Below, in pieces: positions 34,212-43,663 of a stretch of DNA of 64,000 nt (positions within the stretch are counted from its first letter, which is position 1; each line of letters opens with the position of its first letter). Source of the DNA: a virus. The translations under genes were made by a program, and so were the position numbers. The stretch is from the IMG/VR virus record IMGVR_UViG_3300047322_000608, positions 1 to 64,000 of that record. One strand, written 5' to 3'. The notes beneath the pieces were generated by a model. It saw nothing but the letters and a program-made list of their open reading frames with translations. It had not been told where the DNA came from and searched no databases.

Positions 34212-35515
34212 GCGTTAATCTCTTCGTCACTGAATTGAACTCCCAAGGCTTGTCCTTTCTCTATTTCGCTGACGGCATCCTGGAGCGACTTTGTCCGGAC
34301 CTCCAGCTTGTAGCCGCTGATCTGGTCCGCGTGTTCTTCGCACGCTTTGATGGCCGCCTTAACCGTAGGCCCTGTTCCAACAACCCAGCCGATCTCGCTA
34401 AACTTGGCTGGTTGCGGGATCACGTAATCGACTCCGCTCAGGCGGCAGTGGAAGAAGAGTTTCACCCAGCGCCTAACTTCATCCGGGATGGTCACGGCTT
34501 GCCAGGCTTCGTCCGCGTGATCGGAGTAGATGACGGCTTGCGCCGAATACTTGGCCGGCTCTCCTTCTTCGTCTTCGTCCACCTCCGGGTCCACCACAAT
34601 ACCCGCAGCGCCGCTCCACATGATCTCGCCCCAATTGGCGATCATCTCTTGCATGGATTCAGAAGGCGGTGATCCGCCCCGGGCGGTGACGTCGATCAGA
34701 TAAGGCCGCTCATCCGGTCCGACCCGTACCTCCGTGGAGAAGAGACCGCGATACTGGTAGGCCTCTAGTGCGGGAGCAAGCCATTTGTTGACGGCCCGAA
34801 TATGCTCGTCCAGATCGGCGTAGGGCAAAATCACGCCAAGGTAGCTGGCATCTTTAACTTCCACCCCATTGATGGCGTGCGACGGGAATTTGCCGTCGAT
34901 GGAAAAGCCGTCGTAGCCAATCTCCAGGGCTGGTTCGATCGGCTGTTCGATCAGGAATTGCATGGCGTCCGCGGCCGCTCCAACAAAGTGCTTAATCTCG
35001 TCGAGCTTGGGAATGATCTCCTCGTAAGAAGGCGCGTGGAAGGTCTCCGTATCTCCCCTGGTTAGGCTAATCTTCACATGCACGTTCTTGTGCTTCTTGA
35101 GATACGCGCGCAAGTTCTCCAGGCCCGTAACCACGTTGTAATCTCCGACCGGCATGCCCAGCCGCTTCATCTCCTCTTTGGCTTCCGGCCGGTAGATCTC
35201 AAGCTCATCTCCGTTGCGGCCGCCCCAGACTCGTTTGCCTTGCCGAACCAGCTCCTTCTGCAGGTCTCCGTCGAAGATATAGGGGAAGCAGATCAGGTCC
35301 ATTTTATGGACCACGTCCCACATATTCTTGACCATGGTGATCTCGTCAAACCCGTGCCCAATCAAGAGCTGATTGGAACTAGGGGACAAGCTTTTCCAAC
35401 TTGGATTGTGGTAGTAGACCTCTCCGAATTCCCTGGCCAGGCGGAGCGCCCATGAAGGGAACAGCCCATGATCTACGACCAAAGCTCTCTTATCGTTTAG
35501 CCGCTGCGCTTTCAC
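34208..35515 (-). CDS. ATP-grasp family enzyme
   Basis: 435 aa, GTG start in a GTGA overlap with the portal stop. The N-terminal 100 residues look like a pre-ATP-grasp Rossmann domain (RALVVDHGLFPSWALRLAREFGEVYYHNP). The grasp region runs through NVHVKISLTRGDTETFHAP, FLIEQPIEPALEIGYDGFSIDGKF and FSTEVRVGPDERPYLIDVTARGGSPPSE, where the Glu/Asp/Arg pattern marks the ATP-Mg site. The family forms acyl phosphates and ligates carboxylates to amines or thiols, e.g. in peptide modification. Being embedded between portal and scaffold, it may modify a virion protein. Substrate unknown. Confidence 0.7.
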   Translation of the reverse strand: MKAQRLNDKRALVVDHGLFPSWALRLAREFGEVYYHNPSWKSLSPSSNQLLIGHGFDEITMVKNMWDVVHKMDLICFPYIFDGDLQKELVRQGKRVWGGRNGDELEIYRPEAKEEMKRLGMPVGDYNVVTGLENLRAYLKKHKNVHVKISLTRGDTETFHAPSYEEIIPKLDEIKHFVGAAADAMQFLIEQPIEPALEIGYDGFSIDGKFPSHAINGVEVKDASYLGVILPYADLDEHIRAVNKWLAPALEAYQYRGLFSTEVRVGPDERPYLIDVTARGGSPPSESMQEMIANWGEIMWSGAAGIVVDPEVDEDEEGEPAKYSAQAVIYSDHADEAWQAVTIPDEVRRWVKLFFHCRLSGVDYVIPQPAKFSEIGWVVGTGPTVKAAIKACEEHADQISGYKLEVRTKSLQDAVSEIEKGQALGVQFSDEEINA

Positions 35516-38058
35516 CTGGCGTAGGCACTTGGTGCGCCGCCCTCTCCGTCGACTGCCGCCATCGCCTTCATTCCTTTGATCGCGGTATCAACCGTGTGCG
35601 ACTCTTCCGCATGCCGCATCTTCTGCATGCCTTCGGCTCGGTCCATGTTCATCTTCTGCCGGCCCATCAGGAACTTCATCGGATCGACCTGGACCACGTT
35701 CGGCTTGCGATCGATCTCGTCGACCTTGCCGGTCAACTCGGCGACGATCTTGCGCAGTTCCTCGAACTTCTGACCGAGCGCAGCCACCTGTTGACCGACC
35801 TGGGCAATGCCTTGCGCGTCCTGTTCGGCGTGCTGGGTGAGCTGCTGCAGGACCTGCTCCATCTGCTGCTGTTTGTTGGGGCCCATCTCGTTGGATTCTC
35901 CCGGCCCAAGCTCCAAGTTCAGATCCACGGCAGCGCCCGAGAGGCGGAAGATCTCGTTGTAAATCTCGAACAGCTTTTCCTTCTTGATGCTCTGGAGAAT
36001 GATCGGGTTTTGCAGCGTGCTCAAAAGCTGCGTGAGCACATTCGCAGACTGGGTATTAACCGCGCGCAGGCCGCCGTCTCGGCTCGTGTAGATGTACTCG
36101 TAAAGCAGCTTGCTTTTGGTGCCGACAACCGTGTGATAGGCAGGCTCGTCGCGATCGACCCAGATGATGGATTCGTCGTCTTCGTCGAACACTTCGAACC
36201 CAGCCTTATGAACGATGGCCTTGGTATAGCGATTGGCGATGGGCACGCGGATCGTTTGCGAACCGCAGATCATGTAGCTCTCGTAGAACACCCGCTTCTT
36301 GGCTGCGCGATACTCGTCGATCGCGTCGGAGATAAACCCGTAGATCGTCTCGGTTGTACCGGCCATCATGTTGGTCTCGGTCGCAGAGATCTCCCGCGGC
36401 GCCGGCTGGCCAAGCTCGTGCGGGGAAAGCGCCATCAACCGCTCGGCCAACTGGATCAATTGACTCATGGCCTGGAAGATCATGGTGATCGCCTGGCTGG
36501 GCGCCGTCTGGACCAGGGTGATGATGTTCTTGGGATCAATCCCCAGCTCCTTCATCTTGGTGCCCGAATATTCAAACACCTTGGTCGCGACGTACTTGTT
36601 CTGTCCCTTCACGTCAGCTCGGAAATCCGTCAGCATCTTGGCCCCGTCCGGCCCACTTGCCACCGAATCAATGTCCACGCACAGGATGCGCTGGAAATCA
36701 CCCTGCAGCACCATCAGCAGGAAGGACAGGAGCTGTGTCATCTGGTCCTGGTAAGGGAGCAGTTCCATCCCGATCGAGATGTTGAGCTGCCTGGCATCGT
36801 TCTCGTTGATGCCGCAGTAACAGGCCGGCGAGGAGGGAAGGAACTCGGCATAGACCACAGTCTTGTCTCCTGCCACCTTCATGCGCAGCCAGACCGGGTA
36901 AGGATAATCGCCAATGCCCCAGTCCTTCGGGATGATCTTCTTGAAATACTCCGCGATGATCATCGAGCTGTCGCGCATGTCCTGGGCGTAGAGGCCAAGA
37001 TTATTCAAACGATCGTTGCGCGCGGATAGGTCCAGGGTGTTGATGTCGCAGGGCGGGATGATCGTGCAGTAGTATTGGGAAAAGTACTGAGCGTAAGTGG
37101 AGAAGAGCTGGACGATGGTTGCGCTGTAGGAGATCGTCGATCGGTTCCAGTACTTCGGATTAGCCGCCACGTCTCCGTAACGGATCACGTCCCAGAACCC
37201 AATGAACTCCGAACCAACGTCGCAGTTGATACTGCTCATCGGGTAAGCGTTGTCCCAGAAGATCCGGGAGGGATGCGGGTTGACCCAACCCACCCCTTCT
37301 TTGGTGATGACGGTCTTATACTTCGGATCCTTCGGATCGCGCAGTTCCGGGTTGATGTCCGGATCGAAGATGGTTTGCTCTTCCCGCTCCCACTTGGCCC
37401 GGACGAAATCCAGGCTATGCCCGTAGAGCATGGCATCGCGCATGACCTGGACCTCGTGATGGCGATGATCGAACTGGTCGGTCTGGATGTCCATGACCTG
37501 GGAAAGAATGTCCGCACGCAACTTTCCTACCTGCGACGTGCTCCGGGGCTCGTACTTGTAGTAGGGGTAAAGCGACATGTACTTGTTCGCTTGCGCAGCC
37601 AGGCGCCGGGTGATGACGGACCGAACCAGGTTGAAGTTGACTTCGAAAAACTTGGGCAGGTTAACGCCGACGATATTCCCCTTCTGATCCTTGGTCGTGT
37701 ACTTGTCGACGTTGGGCAGGTCGTGCAATTGCTTGCCGCACTTGCCTAGATCCAGCCGGCCCTGCGCGTAAAGCAAAAGCGGGTAGGTCTCCTTGTTGAT
37801 CGGCGGCGCGTCCCAGGCCACATCGACGGCCGAGTACATCTGATAATTCTGGAGCGCGTAATTGATCTGCTCGGAGAATCGCCGGTTGATGTCGGACTCA
37901 AACCTGTCCCGGAGCTTGATGTCTTTCTCCAGCCGATCCAGATCGTCCTTTGGCAGCGAGTTCTTCTCCGCTTCGGTCGGGGGTGGTTGCGCGGTGAAGA
38001 TCTGCCGCAGCCGCTCTTGCGTGCTGCCCATCGCTTCCAGGACGTCCAGGTCAACCAT
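35512..38058 (-). CDS. Portal protein
   Basis: 848 aa. Long podovirus-type portal: an N-terminal helical region (ERLRQIFTAQPPP, DRLEKDIKLRDRFESDINRRFSEQINYALQNY), a wing/stem region with VNFNLVRSVITRRLAAQ and HEVQVMRDAMLYGHSLDFVRAKWE, and a C-terminal helical barrel/coiled coil (QQQMEQVLQQLTQHAEQDAQGIAQVGQQVAALGQKFEELRKIVAEL). It lies between terminase-side genes and scaffold/capsid. The dodecameric portal is the DNA entry channel. Size is above T7 gp8 (536 aa) and close to other large podovirus portals. Confidence 0.8.
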   Translation of the reverse strand: MVDLDVLEAMGSTQERLRQIFTAQPPPTEAEKNSLPKDDLDRLEKDIKLRDRFESDINRRFSEQINYALQNYQMYSAVDVAWDAPPINKETYPLLLYAQGRLDLGKCGKQLHDLPNVDKYTTKDQKGNIVGVNLPKFFEVNFNLVRSVITRRLAAQANKYMSLYPYYKYEPRSTSQVGKLRADILSQVMDIQTDQFDHRHHEVQVMRDAMLYGHSLDFVRAKWEREEQTIFDPDINPELRDPKDPKYKTVITKEGVGWVNPHPSRIFWDNAYPMSSINCDVGSEFIGFWDVIRYGDVAANPKYWNRSTISYSATIVQLFSTYAQYFSQYYCTIIPPCDINTLDLSARNDRLNNLGLYAQDMRDSSMIIAEYFKKIIPKDWGIGDYPYPVWLRMKVAGDKTVVYAEFLPSSPACYCGINENDARQLNISIGMELLPYQDQMTQLLSFLLMVLQGDFQRILCVDIDSVASGPDGAKMLTDFRADVKGQNKYVATKVFEYSGTKMKELGIDPKNIITLVQTAPSQAITMIFQAMSQLIQLAERLMALSPHELGQPAPREISATETNMMAGTTETIYGFISDAIDEYRAAKKRVFYESYMICGSQTIRVPIANRYTKAIVHKAGFEVFDEDDESIIWVDRDEPAYHTVVGTKSKLLYEYIYTSRDGGLRAVNTQSANVLTQLLSTLQNPIILQSIKKEKLFEIYNEIFRLSGAAVDLNLELGPGESNEMGPNKQQQMEQVLQQLTQHAEQDAQGIAQVGQQVAALGQKFEELRKIVAELTGKVDEIDRKPNVVQVDPMKFLMGRQKMNMDRAEGMQKMRHAEESHTVDTAIKGMKAMAAVDGEGGAPSAYAR

Positions 38059-38069
38059 AGGTCAATCGC

Positions 38070-38450
38070 TTAGGTGTAGCTGGTCAACCAGGGCTCAGCG
38101 GAATTCTCCGCGGTCTGGGGAGGCCGGCTGCGTGGGCCGCCTTCCTGCATTGTCCTTGGCCCCTCCATCCCTCGCCGCTTGCGATCACGGGATTTGATCG
38201 TCATCATCACGGGCTCCTTCGAGTCGGGCTCGGCCTCGATCTTCCGGTCCTCGCTGCCATAGCCGCCTTCGGAAATAATCTTCTCGATTGCGCACTGAAT
38301 TCCCTCGGGGTAGCGACTCATGATCTGAAGCTCGACCTTGATTGTACAATGCTCGCCAACCTCCTTTGTCCCGAATATCTCGCGAACTTCCGGGGCATCG
38401 TGAAAATCGATGGTTAGCGTGTTCGGACTTTCCACCTGCGGCGTTTCCAT
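38070..38450 (-). CDS. Hypothetical protein next to portal
   Basis: 126 aa. Residues 1-60 form an acidic beta-containing part (NTLTIDFHDAPEVREIFGTKEVGEHCTIKVELQIMS), followed by a basic, probably disordered tail (KSRDRKRRGMEGPRTMQEGGPRSRPP). No family recognised. It precedes the portal by 11 nt, so expression with head genes is expected. A 70-nt gap upstream separates it from the HAD gene and could hold a promoter, but I see no convincing one. Confidence 0.6.
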   Translation of the reverse strand: METPQVESPNTLTIDFHDAPEVREIFGTKEVGEHCTIKVELQIMSRYPEGIQCAIEKIISEGGYGSEDRKIEAEPDSKEPVMMTIKSRDRKRRGMEGPRTMQEGGPRSRPPQTAENSAEPWLTSYT

Positions 38451-38520
38451 GTTCGGCCTTTATTTAAGGTTGACTGTTTCCGCACCCTAGACCCCGTAGC
38501 AGCCGTGATCAAGCGTTTAC

Positions 38521-38874
38521 TCAAGCGACCGCCATCGCTCTGGCTCGTTTCTTCGCCGTCAGGATGCGCCCGGTGTTCTTCTCCACCGTCACCGCTCGGT
38601 CGTCGTAGATCGTCCCGAAGCTTGGGTCCTTGCGGTTAGTGACCGGCAAGGTCTGCCCAAGATGTTCTTTCAGCCATGCACGGATTGGTGGGATGTTCTG
38701 CGGATCATCCGCCCGGGCCGTGAAGATGACTACATTGGTTCCTTCGGCCAGCCATTGCTTGACCCTCTCCAGCATCTTGGGCACGGGCCTCCCGATATGA
38801 TCGCGGCCTTTCCATAAGCCATCAGTTGCCGCTAAAGTTCCGTCCAAATCAACGGCTACGACTTCCTTTTTCAT
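38521..38874 (-). CDS. HAD-superfamily phosphatase-like protein
   Basis: 117 aa. N-terminal VAVDLDGTLA gives the HAD nucleophile Asp9 and acid/base Asp11; VVIFTARAD is motif II (Thr); IYDDRAV near residue 89 gives the acidic motif IV. Length fits minimal capless HAD enzymes (polynucleotide-kinase-phosphatase/BT4734-like), which act on small phosphates or nucleic acid ends. ATGA overlap with the upstream 81-aa gene. Substrate unknown; a 5'(3')-nucleotidase or DNA-end role would suit a phage. Confidence 0.8.
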   Translation of the reverse strand: MKKEVVAVDLDGTLAATDGLWKGRDHIGRPVPKMLERVKQWLAEGTNVVIFTARADDPQNIPPIRAWLKEHLGQTLPVTNRKDPSFGTIYDDRAVTVEKNTGRILTAKKRARAMAVA

Positions 38875-39116
38875 TCTCCACGCTCCTTCCGAATCACCGC
38901 CTCACGAGTCGACTGTTCCTCTTTGAGTATCCATTCCCCAACCTGCCCGCGGCGCGCGAACCAGTTGCCAACGCCGTAAGCCACGTTGACAGTTCCGCAT
39001 TCCTCGCCTTGCTCGTGACGTGTGCAGAATATCTGAACCGTGTCGAAGTGCTCGCCGAGCTGGAGGCAGGCCGACTTGGCACGCTCAATATCAGCTTCCT
39101 GGTTATTCTCGCTCAT
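38871..39116 (-). CDS. Small hypothetical protein
   Basis: 81 aa from ATG 39116 (ATGA overlap with the zinc-ribbon gene). Helical acidic start (SENNQEADIERAKSACLQLGEHFDTVQIFCTR), then a small beta/Trp patch (TVNVAYGVGNWFARRGQVGEWILKEEQ). Looks like a compact alpha-beta protein; no family assigned. It is coupled at both ends (zinc ribbon upstream, HAD downstream). Confidence 0.6.
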   Translation of the reverse strand: MSENNQEADIERAKSACLQLGEHFDTVQIFCTRHEQGEECGTVNVAYGVGNWFARRGQVGEWILKEEQSTREAVIRKERGE

Positions 39117-39352
39117 TGTCCGTTCCCTTGGATGGATTCGATGGTTGGCGCGGGCTTGATCCTCCGCTTGTGCGGGTTTCCAACGGTCACGTTGGGTGTG
39201 CTCCTCATCTCGATCGGGACGATCTTGTTTGGCTCCTTCCAGATCGATCGGTAGCAGCAGCATGGGCAAAGCCAATTGGTCTGGCGCAGGGTACGGTCGT
39301 CGCTGATGACGGCCCGGCTCGTCATTTTGCTGTGGCATTTTGGGCAGAGCAT
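39113..39352 (-). CDS. Zinc-ribbon protein
   Basis: 79 aa. CPKC near the N terminus (residues 3-6) and CPCC near 29-32 form a four-Cys zinc ribbon, followed by a basic tail. Likely binds nucleic acid or a transcription/packaging partner. It is 7 nt downstream of the terminase gene and coupled by ATGA to the next gene. Function cannot be read further. Confidence 0.65.
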   Translation of the reverse strand: MLCPKCHSKMTSRAVISDDRTLRQTNWLCPCCCYRSIWKEPNKIVPIEMRSTPNVTVGNPHKRRIKPAPTIESIQGNGQ

Positions 39353-39359
39353 AAGGTGA

Positions 39360-40925
39360 TCAAGCGGAGTAGTATTGCGGCTTTATGGCTTCGACAGCTC
39401 CGGGGACTTCCGTTCGTCTCGTTGAATAATAGAAGTAACCGTAACTGTAAGAATCGAAGTTGTGGACATAGCGGCTCTTCGGCTTCGGCTTGAGCCGATC
39501 CTTCGGATCATGCGGCAGGCGCATGAACATTTCCCTGGTTCTCCGGCAGGTCGCCGAGATTAACGTGCTCCCGCTCACCAGTGAATCGGTGACCAGCCGG
39601 ACACGCGCTTCAATCGAGAACTCGCCCTTGGGACATTCCTTCATTCGCACGATAAAGCGCTCTGGCAGGCCGTGCTTCTCCACGTAAGCGCGCGAGATCT
39701 TTTCCACATCCCAGACATCGTAGGACCCACCTTCGGCCCGGTACATGTTGAACGCAGAGCTGTCCGAGATATGCGTCCAGACGAACTCGAACTTCATCTT
39801 GTCCTCCCAGTAACGCATGCGCTCGATGACCTGCGGGATGCTCTTGGCGTAAGGCGTGTACTGCCCGACGTAATCCAGCTCGTCCAGGCAAAGGCGGTAA
39901 ACTTTGTCCAGAGTCGGAACGATCTGCAGGAAATGAATGCTGCTATGCGCTCCGCCCAGGTCGTAACTGACGATCATGGGATTCGGGACCACGGGCAGGA
40001 GTCCAAGGCCCTTGGCTGCATCGCCGCGGATGAAGAGATCGGAGTAAGCGCCTTCGAACAGGGAATCGCCTTCTACTCGGTCGACCCATTCGCCGTCGAC
40101 CAGGCGCGCTTTCATGACCGGGTCATTCTTGACGGCCGGCAGCACGTAGTTCTCGTAGTAGCCTTCCGAGAGGTTTGGAAGGTTGTCCGAAACTGGAATA
40201 TGGAAGTGGGCGTAACGGGCGTCCCATGCGCCGGTCTCCTCGTTGACCGGCATTTCGAAGAACCGTTTGTAAAGCCAGTGGGACGGGCCCTCCGGATTGC
40301 AGCAGAAGATGATCTTGGACGGATCGCCGCTCTTCTTCTTTTTGCGGCCGAGCTGCATGAGCAGGCTCGTGAAGTAGGTGTCGGTCTCCAGGGTCTGAGC
40401 TTCGTCAACCAGGATAATGTCAGGCTCACGGCCGCGGACCTTGCCTTCGACCTGATGAGCTACAGGCAACGATGCCAGCATGATCATCGACCAGCCGCCG
40501 TGCCGGTTGGAAAGCCAGATGTACGGCTTCTTGGTCTGCGGATCGTAGCGGGTCTCCGTCGCTTGAATGCCGATCCCCTGCTGCCATTCGGGGATCACGT
40601 CTTGCAGTAGCTTGTTCCAGGCTCCGCCTTCGGTGCCCATGGCGAACTCTTTCAGAATGATGAAACCCAGGCAGTTGTCGTTCTTGTAACAGTAATCGAC
40701 AATCTCTTCGACGCCCAGATGGCTTTTCCCGCTGCCACGCTCGCCGTAGTAGAGCTTGTAGATCGCCTTGTTGTCGTGCGCTTTTTGCTGGATCGGATTG
40801 AGCTTGGGCCGCCAGCCTTTCTGGAACTGGACCTGATGTGAGTCTGGCCTGACCCTCTCCGGATCGGCTTCCTCGAACTGCGCGACCAGGGCCTCCAGTG
40901 CTGCTTTACTCCGAAGAATTCCCAT
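39360..40925 (-). CDS. terL: Terminase large subunit
   Basis: 521 aa. ATPase: Walker A GERGSGKS at 61-68, Walker B IILVDEAQ at 170-177, coupling motif CCNPEG near 208. Nuclease (RNase H-like): VSYDLGGAHSSI with Asp322 as first metal ligand, later acidic residues around HISDSSAF. Packages DNA into the prohead through the portal. A GGAGG Shine-Dalgarno lies 4 nt before the ATG. The gene overlaps its upstream neighbour by 20 nt, the arrangement usual for small/large terminase pairs. Lineage and packaging mode cannot be set from sequence alone. Confidence 0.92.
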   Translation of the reverse strand: MGILRSKAALEALVAQFEEADPERVRPDSHQVQFQKGWRPKLNPIQQKAHDNKAIYKLYYGERGSGKSHLGVEEIVDYCYKNDNCLGFIILKEFAMGTEGGAWNKLLQDVIPEWQQGIGIQATETRYDPQTKKPYIWLSNRHGGWSMIMLASLPVAHQVEGKVRGREPDIILVDEAQTLETDTYFTSLLMQLGRKKKKSGDPSKIIFCCNPEGPSHWLYKRFFEMPVNEETGAWDARYAHFHIPVSDNLPNLSEGYYENYVLPAVKNDPVMKARLVDGEWVDRVEGDSLFEGAYSDLFIRGDAAKGLGLLPVVPNPMIVSYDLGGAHSSIHFLQIVPTLDKVYRLCLDELDYVGQYTPYAKSIPQVIERMRYWEDKMKFEFVWTHISDSSAFNMYRAEGGSYDVWDVEKISRAYVEKHGLPERFIVRMKECPKGEFSIEARVRLVTDSLVSGSTLISATCRRTREMFMRLPHDPKDRLKPKPKSRYVHNFDSYSYGYFYYSTRRTEVPGAVEAIKPQYYSA

Positions 40926-41769
40926 TGGCCTCCATTCCAGGGATTATCTCTGGCGGTTCGGGTTGAGCAACTTCCTGTGGGATCACGCGCGGGCTAAACC
41001 CTGGCCGCTGACTGCGCTTCATCACGCCGCGGACAGGGGCACCGTTATCATCCCGCATTCGCATCCGGACCAACGCAAGCTGCGCGCTGCCCTGATACCA
41101 TGTGTCCTGAATGTCCGATAGCAGTTGGCCGATCGTCGCGTACGATTTGATCAGGTTCTTCTCTTCGGCTACCCATCCATCACGCTCGTCGCTCGCAAAA
41201 TCGCCATACTCGAGAATCACCCGACGCACATCTTCCAGCCGTTTCTCGATTGTTCGTTGCTCGGTCTGGAGCTTCATGGCAGTCGAGAATACGCCAGAGC
41301 TGATCATCTCCATGGCGTTAGCGAACCGGTTCTGGCCGAAGTGCTGCATGGCCACAGCAGCATCAACCTCAGCGGGGCTCAGGCCGATGGAATAAAGATC
41401 TCGCCGGAGCTGTCCGAAGGATGTCTCGATCTTATCCGCGATCGCCTCAGCGGATATGCCGCGCTCTTCCAGACCTTGCTTGACCCCATTAGGGTCTACC
41501 ACTTGCCTGGTCTCGATCACCGAGAACTTCGGGATGTAATCCCAGTTGATCAGGTGGCCGCACTTCTTTTTGAAGACGCTCCATTGAACGATGTTCCAGC
41601 CAAGTTTTTCTCGAATCTGCTGGATGTGCGGCTGGCCGTTCGGCCTGCGAAACTCCTGCACATAGGAATTAACGAGCCGGATCAGATCATCGTCCCGCAA
41701 GACGACACGCTTCTGCTTAGAAATGTATCCACCCGTTTCCGGGTTGCGCTCCAAACCAGGCGAACTCAT
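40906..41769 (-). CDS. Terminase small subunit candidate
   Basis: 287 aa. N-terminal region (RVVLRDDDLIRLVNSYVQEFRRPNGQPHIQQIREKLGWNIVQW) is compatible with a helix-turn-helix; the centre is helical and could oligomerise (EAIADKIETSFGQLRRDLYSIGLSPAEVDAAV, TEQRTIEKRLEDVRRVILEYG); the C terminus is Pro-rich. Small terminase subunits share this DNA-binding plus oligomerisation plan and sit just upstream of terL, as here. No direct motif proves it, so this is inference from position and architecture. ATGA overlap with the helicase upstream. Confidence 0.55.
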   Translation of the reverse strand: MSSPGLERNPETGGYISKQKRVVLRDDDLIRLVNSYVQEFRRPNGQPHIQQIREKLGWNIVQWSVFKKKCGHLINWDYIPKFSVIETRQVVDPNGVKQGLEERGISAEAIADKIETSFGQLRRDLYSIGLSPAEVDAAVAMQHFGQNRFANAMEMISSGVFSTAMKLQTEQRTIEKRLEDVRRVILEYGDFASDERDGWVAEEKNLIKSYATIGQLLSDIQDTWYQGSAQLALVRMRMRDDNGAPVRGVMKRSQRPGFSPRVIPQEVAQPEPPEIIPGMEANGNSSE

Positions 41770-43187
41770 ATCGGCATTTCCTGTTGCGGTTGCGGTTCTG
41801 GCGGCTCCGCATCTGCGTAAGGCGATTGGTAACCAGCATCTGAATCAGAGACTTTGGCGCAGGATTCGAACCGGGTGTACTGCCGCATAAAGGTGAGCGG
41901 GACAGTTCCGGTTGGACCGTTGCGTTGCTTGCAGACCTCCAGGTTGACCGGGGTGGCATCTCCGTCGTCTTCGTCCGTGTCTCGGGAAGGCTTCCAAAGG
42001 ATGCCCACAAAATCGGCATCCTGCTCCAAACTGCCGCTCTCTCTGAGATCGGACATGCGCGGCCGGCGTTCCTTGTCCTTCTCAATTCCGCGGTTGAGCT
42101 GACTCAAAGCGATAACGGGGATGCCCAGTTCTTTGGCCAATCCTTTCACACCCTTGCTGATGAAGGAGACTTCCTGTTCCCGGCTGTCGTTCTTATTCCG
42201 CTCCGCACTCATGAGTTGCAGGTAATCGATCACGAGCAATCCGATCCCGTGCTGCTGCACCATGCGCCTGGCGCGCGTCCGCAAACCCAGGATGCTTAGT
42301 CCGGACTGATCGTTGATCACGATCTTGGAAGCATGCAACCGGCTAGCCGCCGCCGTCAATCTCGGGAAATCAGCTTCGGACAGGAACCCAGCCTGAATCC
42401 GGCGCACATTGGTTCTGGCTCGGGAGCAGAGCATACGGACAACGAGCGAGGCCTTGGTCATCTCCAGAGAGAACACTCCGACCGGTATTCCCAGATTCAC
42501 CGCAACATGGTCGGCGATGTTCATGGATAGGGAAGTCTTCCCTAAACTAGGGCGCCCTGCGATCACGATCATTTCTCCGGCATGGAACCCCGTCGTCATC
42601 TTGTCCAAGTCCGTGAATCCAGTCCCGATCCCGGTCAAGGCGCCCTGCGAAGAATGCCAGGACTCAATTTGAGCGAGCGCGTCTGGCAGGAGGGATTGAA
42701 CGGTCGCCTCCTCGTTCTTCGGCACGCTCCCTTCGGCGAGGTTCAAGATCTCCGTCGCCGCCTGGCTGATCAGCTCATCGGGCGAGTCGGTGTTGCCGTA
42801 GGCATTGGCTACATTGTCCGTGCAAAACCGGATCAGCTTTCTGGCCTTCCACTTGTCATGCAGGATGGCCAGGTAATAGCTCAGGTTGGACGCGCTCGGA
42901 ACGGTATCGCTCAGCGTGGCCAGGTAGGACAAGCCGCCCACTTGATCGAGCAACGCCTGGAACTCGAGCCAGTTCCGGAGCGTGACCAGATCGATCGGCT
43001 CCTGCGCGTCGTACATCTCCACCATGATCCGGTAAAGGTTCTGGTGCGCTTGGTCGTAGAAGATGTCGTGTCCGGAACCGATGCTCTCGATAGCTTCGGG
43101 CATGACCTTGGCCCAATCGAGCATGACGCAGCCCAGGACGGCTTGTTCCGCTTCCTGGTCGTGCGGCGGCAATCGATCGACGTTCAT
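41766..43187 (-). CDS. dnaB: Replicative DNA helicase (DnaB-like)
   Basis: 473 aa, full DnaB length. N-terminal domain PPHDQEAEQAVLGCVMLD at 7-24; RecA-like ATPase with Walker A GRPSLGKT at 211-218, then GVFSLEMTKASLVVRMLC, Walker B LLVIDYLQLMS and SQLNRGIEKDKERRPRMSDLRESGSLEQDADFV, all hallmark DnaB motifs. Unwinds DNA at the phage fork as a hexamer. It is followed by the small terminase candidate and preceded by a helical protein that could be a loader or accessory. No phage polymerase or primase is visible in this window, so host replication proteins are probably recruited. Confidence 0.93.
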   Translation of the reverse strand: MNVDRLPPHDQEAEQAVLGCVMLDWAKVMPEAIESIGSGHDIFYDQAHQNLYRIMVEMYDAQEPIDLVTLRNWLEFQALLDQVGGLSYLATLSDTVPSASNLSYYLAILHDKWKARKLIRFCTDNVANAYGNTDSPDELISQAATEILNLAEGSVPKNEEATVQSLLPDALAQIESWHSSQGALTGIGTGFTDLDKMTTGFHAGEMIVIAGRPSLGKTSLSMNIADHVAVNLGIPVGVFSLEMTKASLVVRMLCSRARTNVRRIQAGFLSEADFPRLTAAASRLHASKIVINDQSGLSILGLRTRARRMVQQHGIGLLVIDYLQLMSAERNKNDSREQEVSFISKGVKGLAKELGIPVIALSQLNRGIEKDKERRPRMSDLRESGSLEQDADFVGILWKPSRDTDEDDGDATPVNLEVCKQRNGPTGTVPLTFMRQYTRFESCAKVSDSDAGYQSPYADAEPPEPQPQQEMPI

Positions 43188-43663
43188 GCCATTTGCGAGA
43201 TCGTATCGGTGATCTGCCGTATCTCGCGCTTGAGTGTGCAGTAACGTGATCGCGCGTCAGGCGTGTCCCAAGTCAGACCAAACGCATCCTCGTTGGCGTG
43301 TTTATTCTTGAGATCGTCCAGCAATAATTGTTTGGCTTCCTTGATGCGGTACAGCTCCATGACGGAGAGGGAACGTTCGACTGGCAGAAGGCCTTTCTCT
43401 TCGGCTCGAATCATGGCCAGCTCTTCTTCGAACCGGTCCAGGCCTTGGATGACGTTGGAGAATTTAAGGCATTCGGGGCGGCGGTCTCCGAGCTTGATCA
43501 GCTTGTTCAGCCGTTGCAACACCGCTTCCAGATCGGCCTTGGTAAATCCGGATCGGGTGAACTCAAGCCAGGAAGATTCACGGTTAAAGCGCAGCGCCAC
43601 GTCCATGCCGGACAGGCGGCAGTAGGTCTCGTGCAGGGCTGCAATCGTTTCAATTGGGCTCAT
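43184..43663 (-). CDS. Helical protein beside helicase
   Basis: 159 aa, almost all helix: SPIETIAALHETYCRLSGMDVALRFN, FTKADLEAVLQRLNKLIKLGDRRPECLKFSNVIQGLDRFEEELAMIRAEE and a C-terminal REIRQITDTISQM. ATGA-coupled to the dnaB-like gene downstream, so a helicase-associated or primosomal role is plausible, but no loader (AAA) motif exists. Family not recognised. Confidence 0.6.
   Translation of the reverse strand: MSPIETIAALHETYCRLSGMDVALRFNRESSWLEFTRSGFTKADLEAVLQRLNKLIKLGDRRPECLKFSNVIQGLDRFEEELAMIRAEEKGLLPVERSLSVMELYRIKEAKQLLLDDLKNKHANEDAFGLTWDTPDARSRYCTLKREIRQITDTISQMA

Noticed and set aside
35401-37029. 542-codon plus-strand frame opposite the portal and ATP-grasp genes
   Set aside because: Exact antisense shadow of two well-supported genes; rich in Leu, His, Asp, Val as expected from reversed GC-rich codons.
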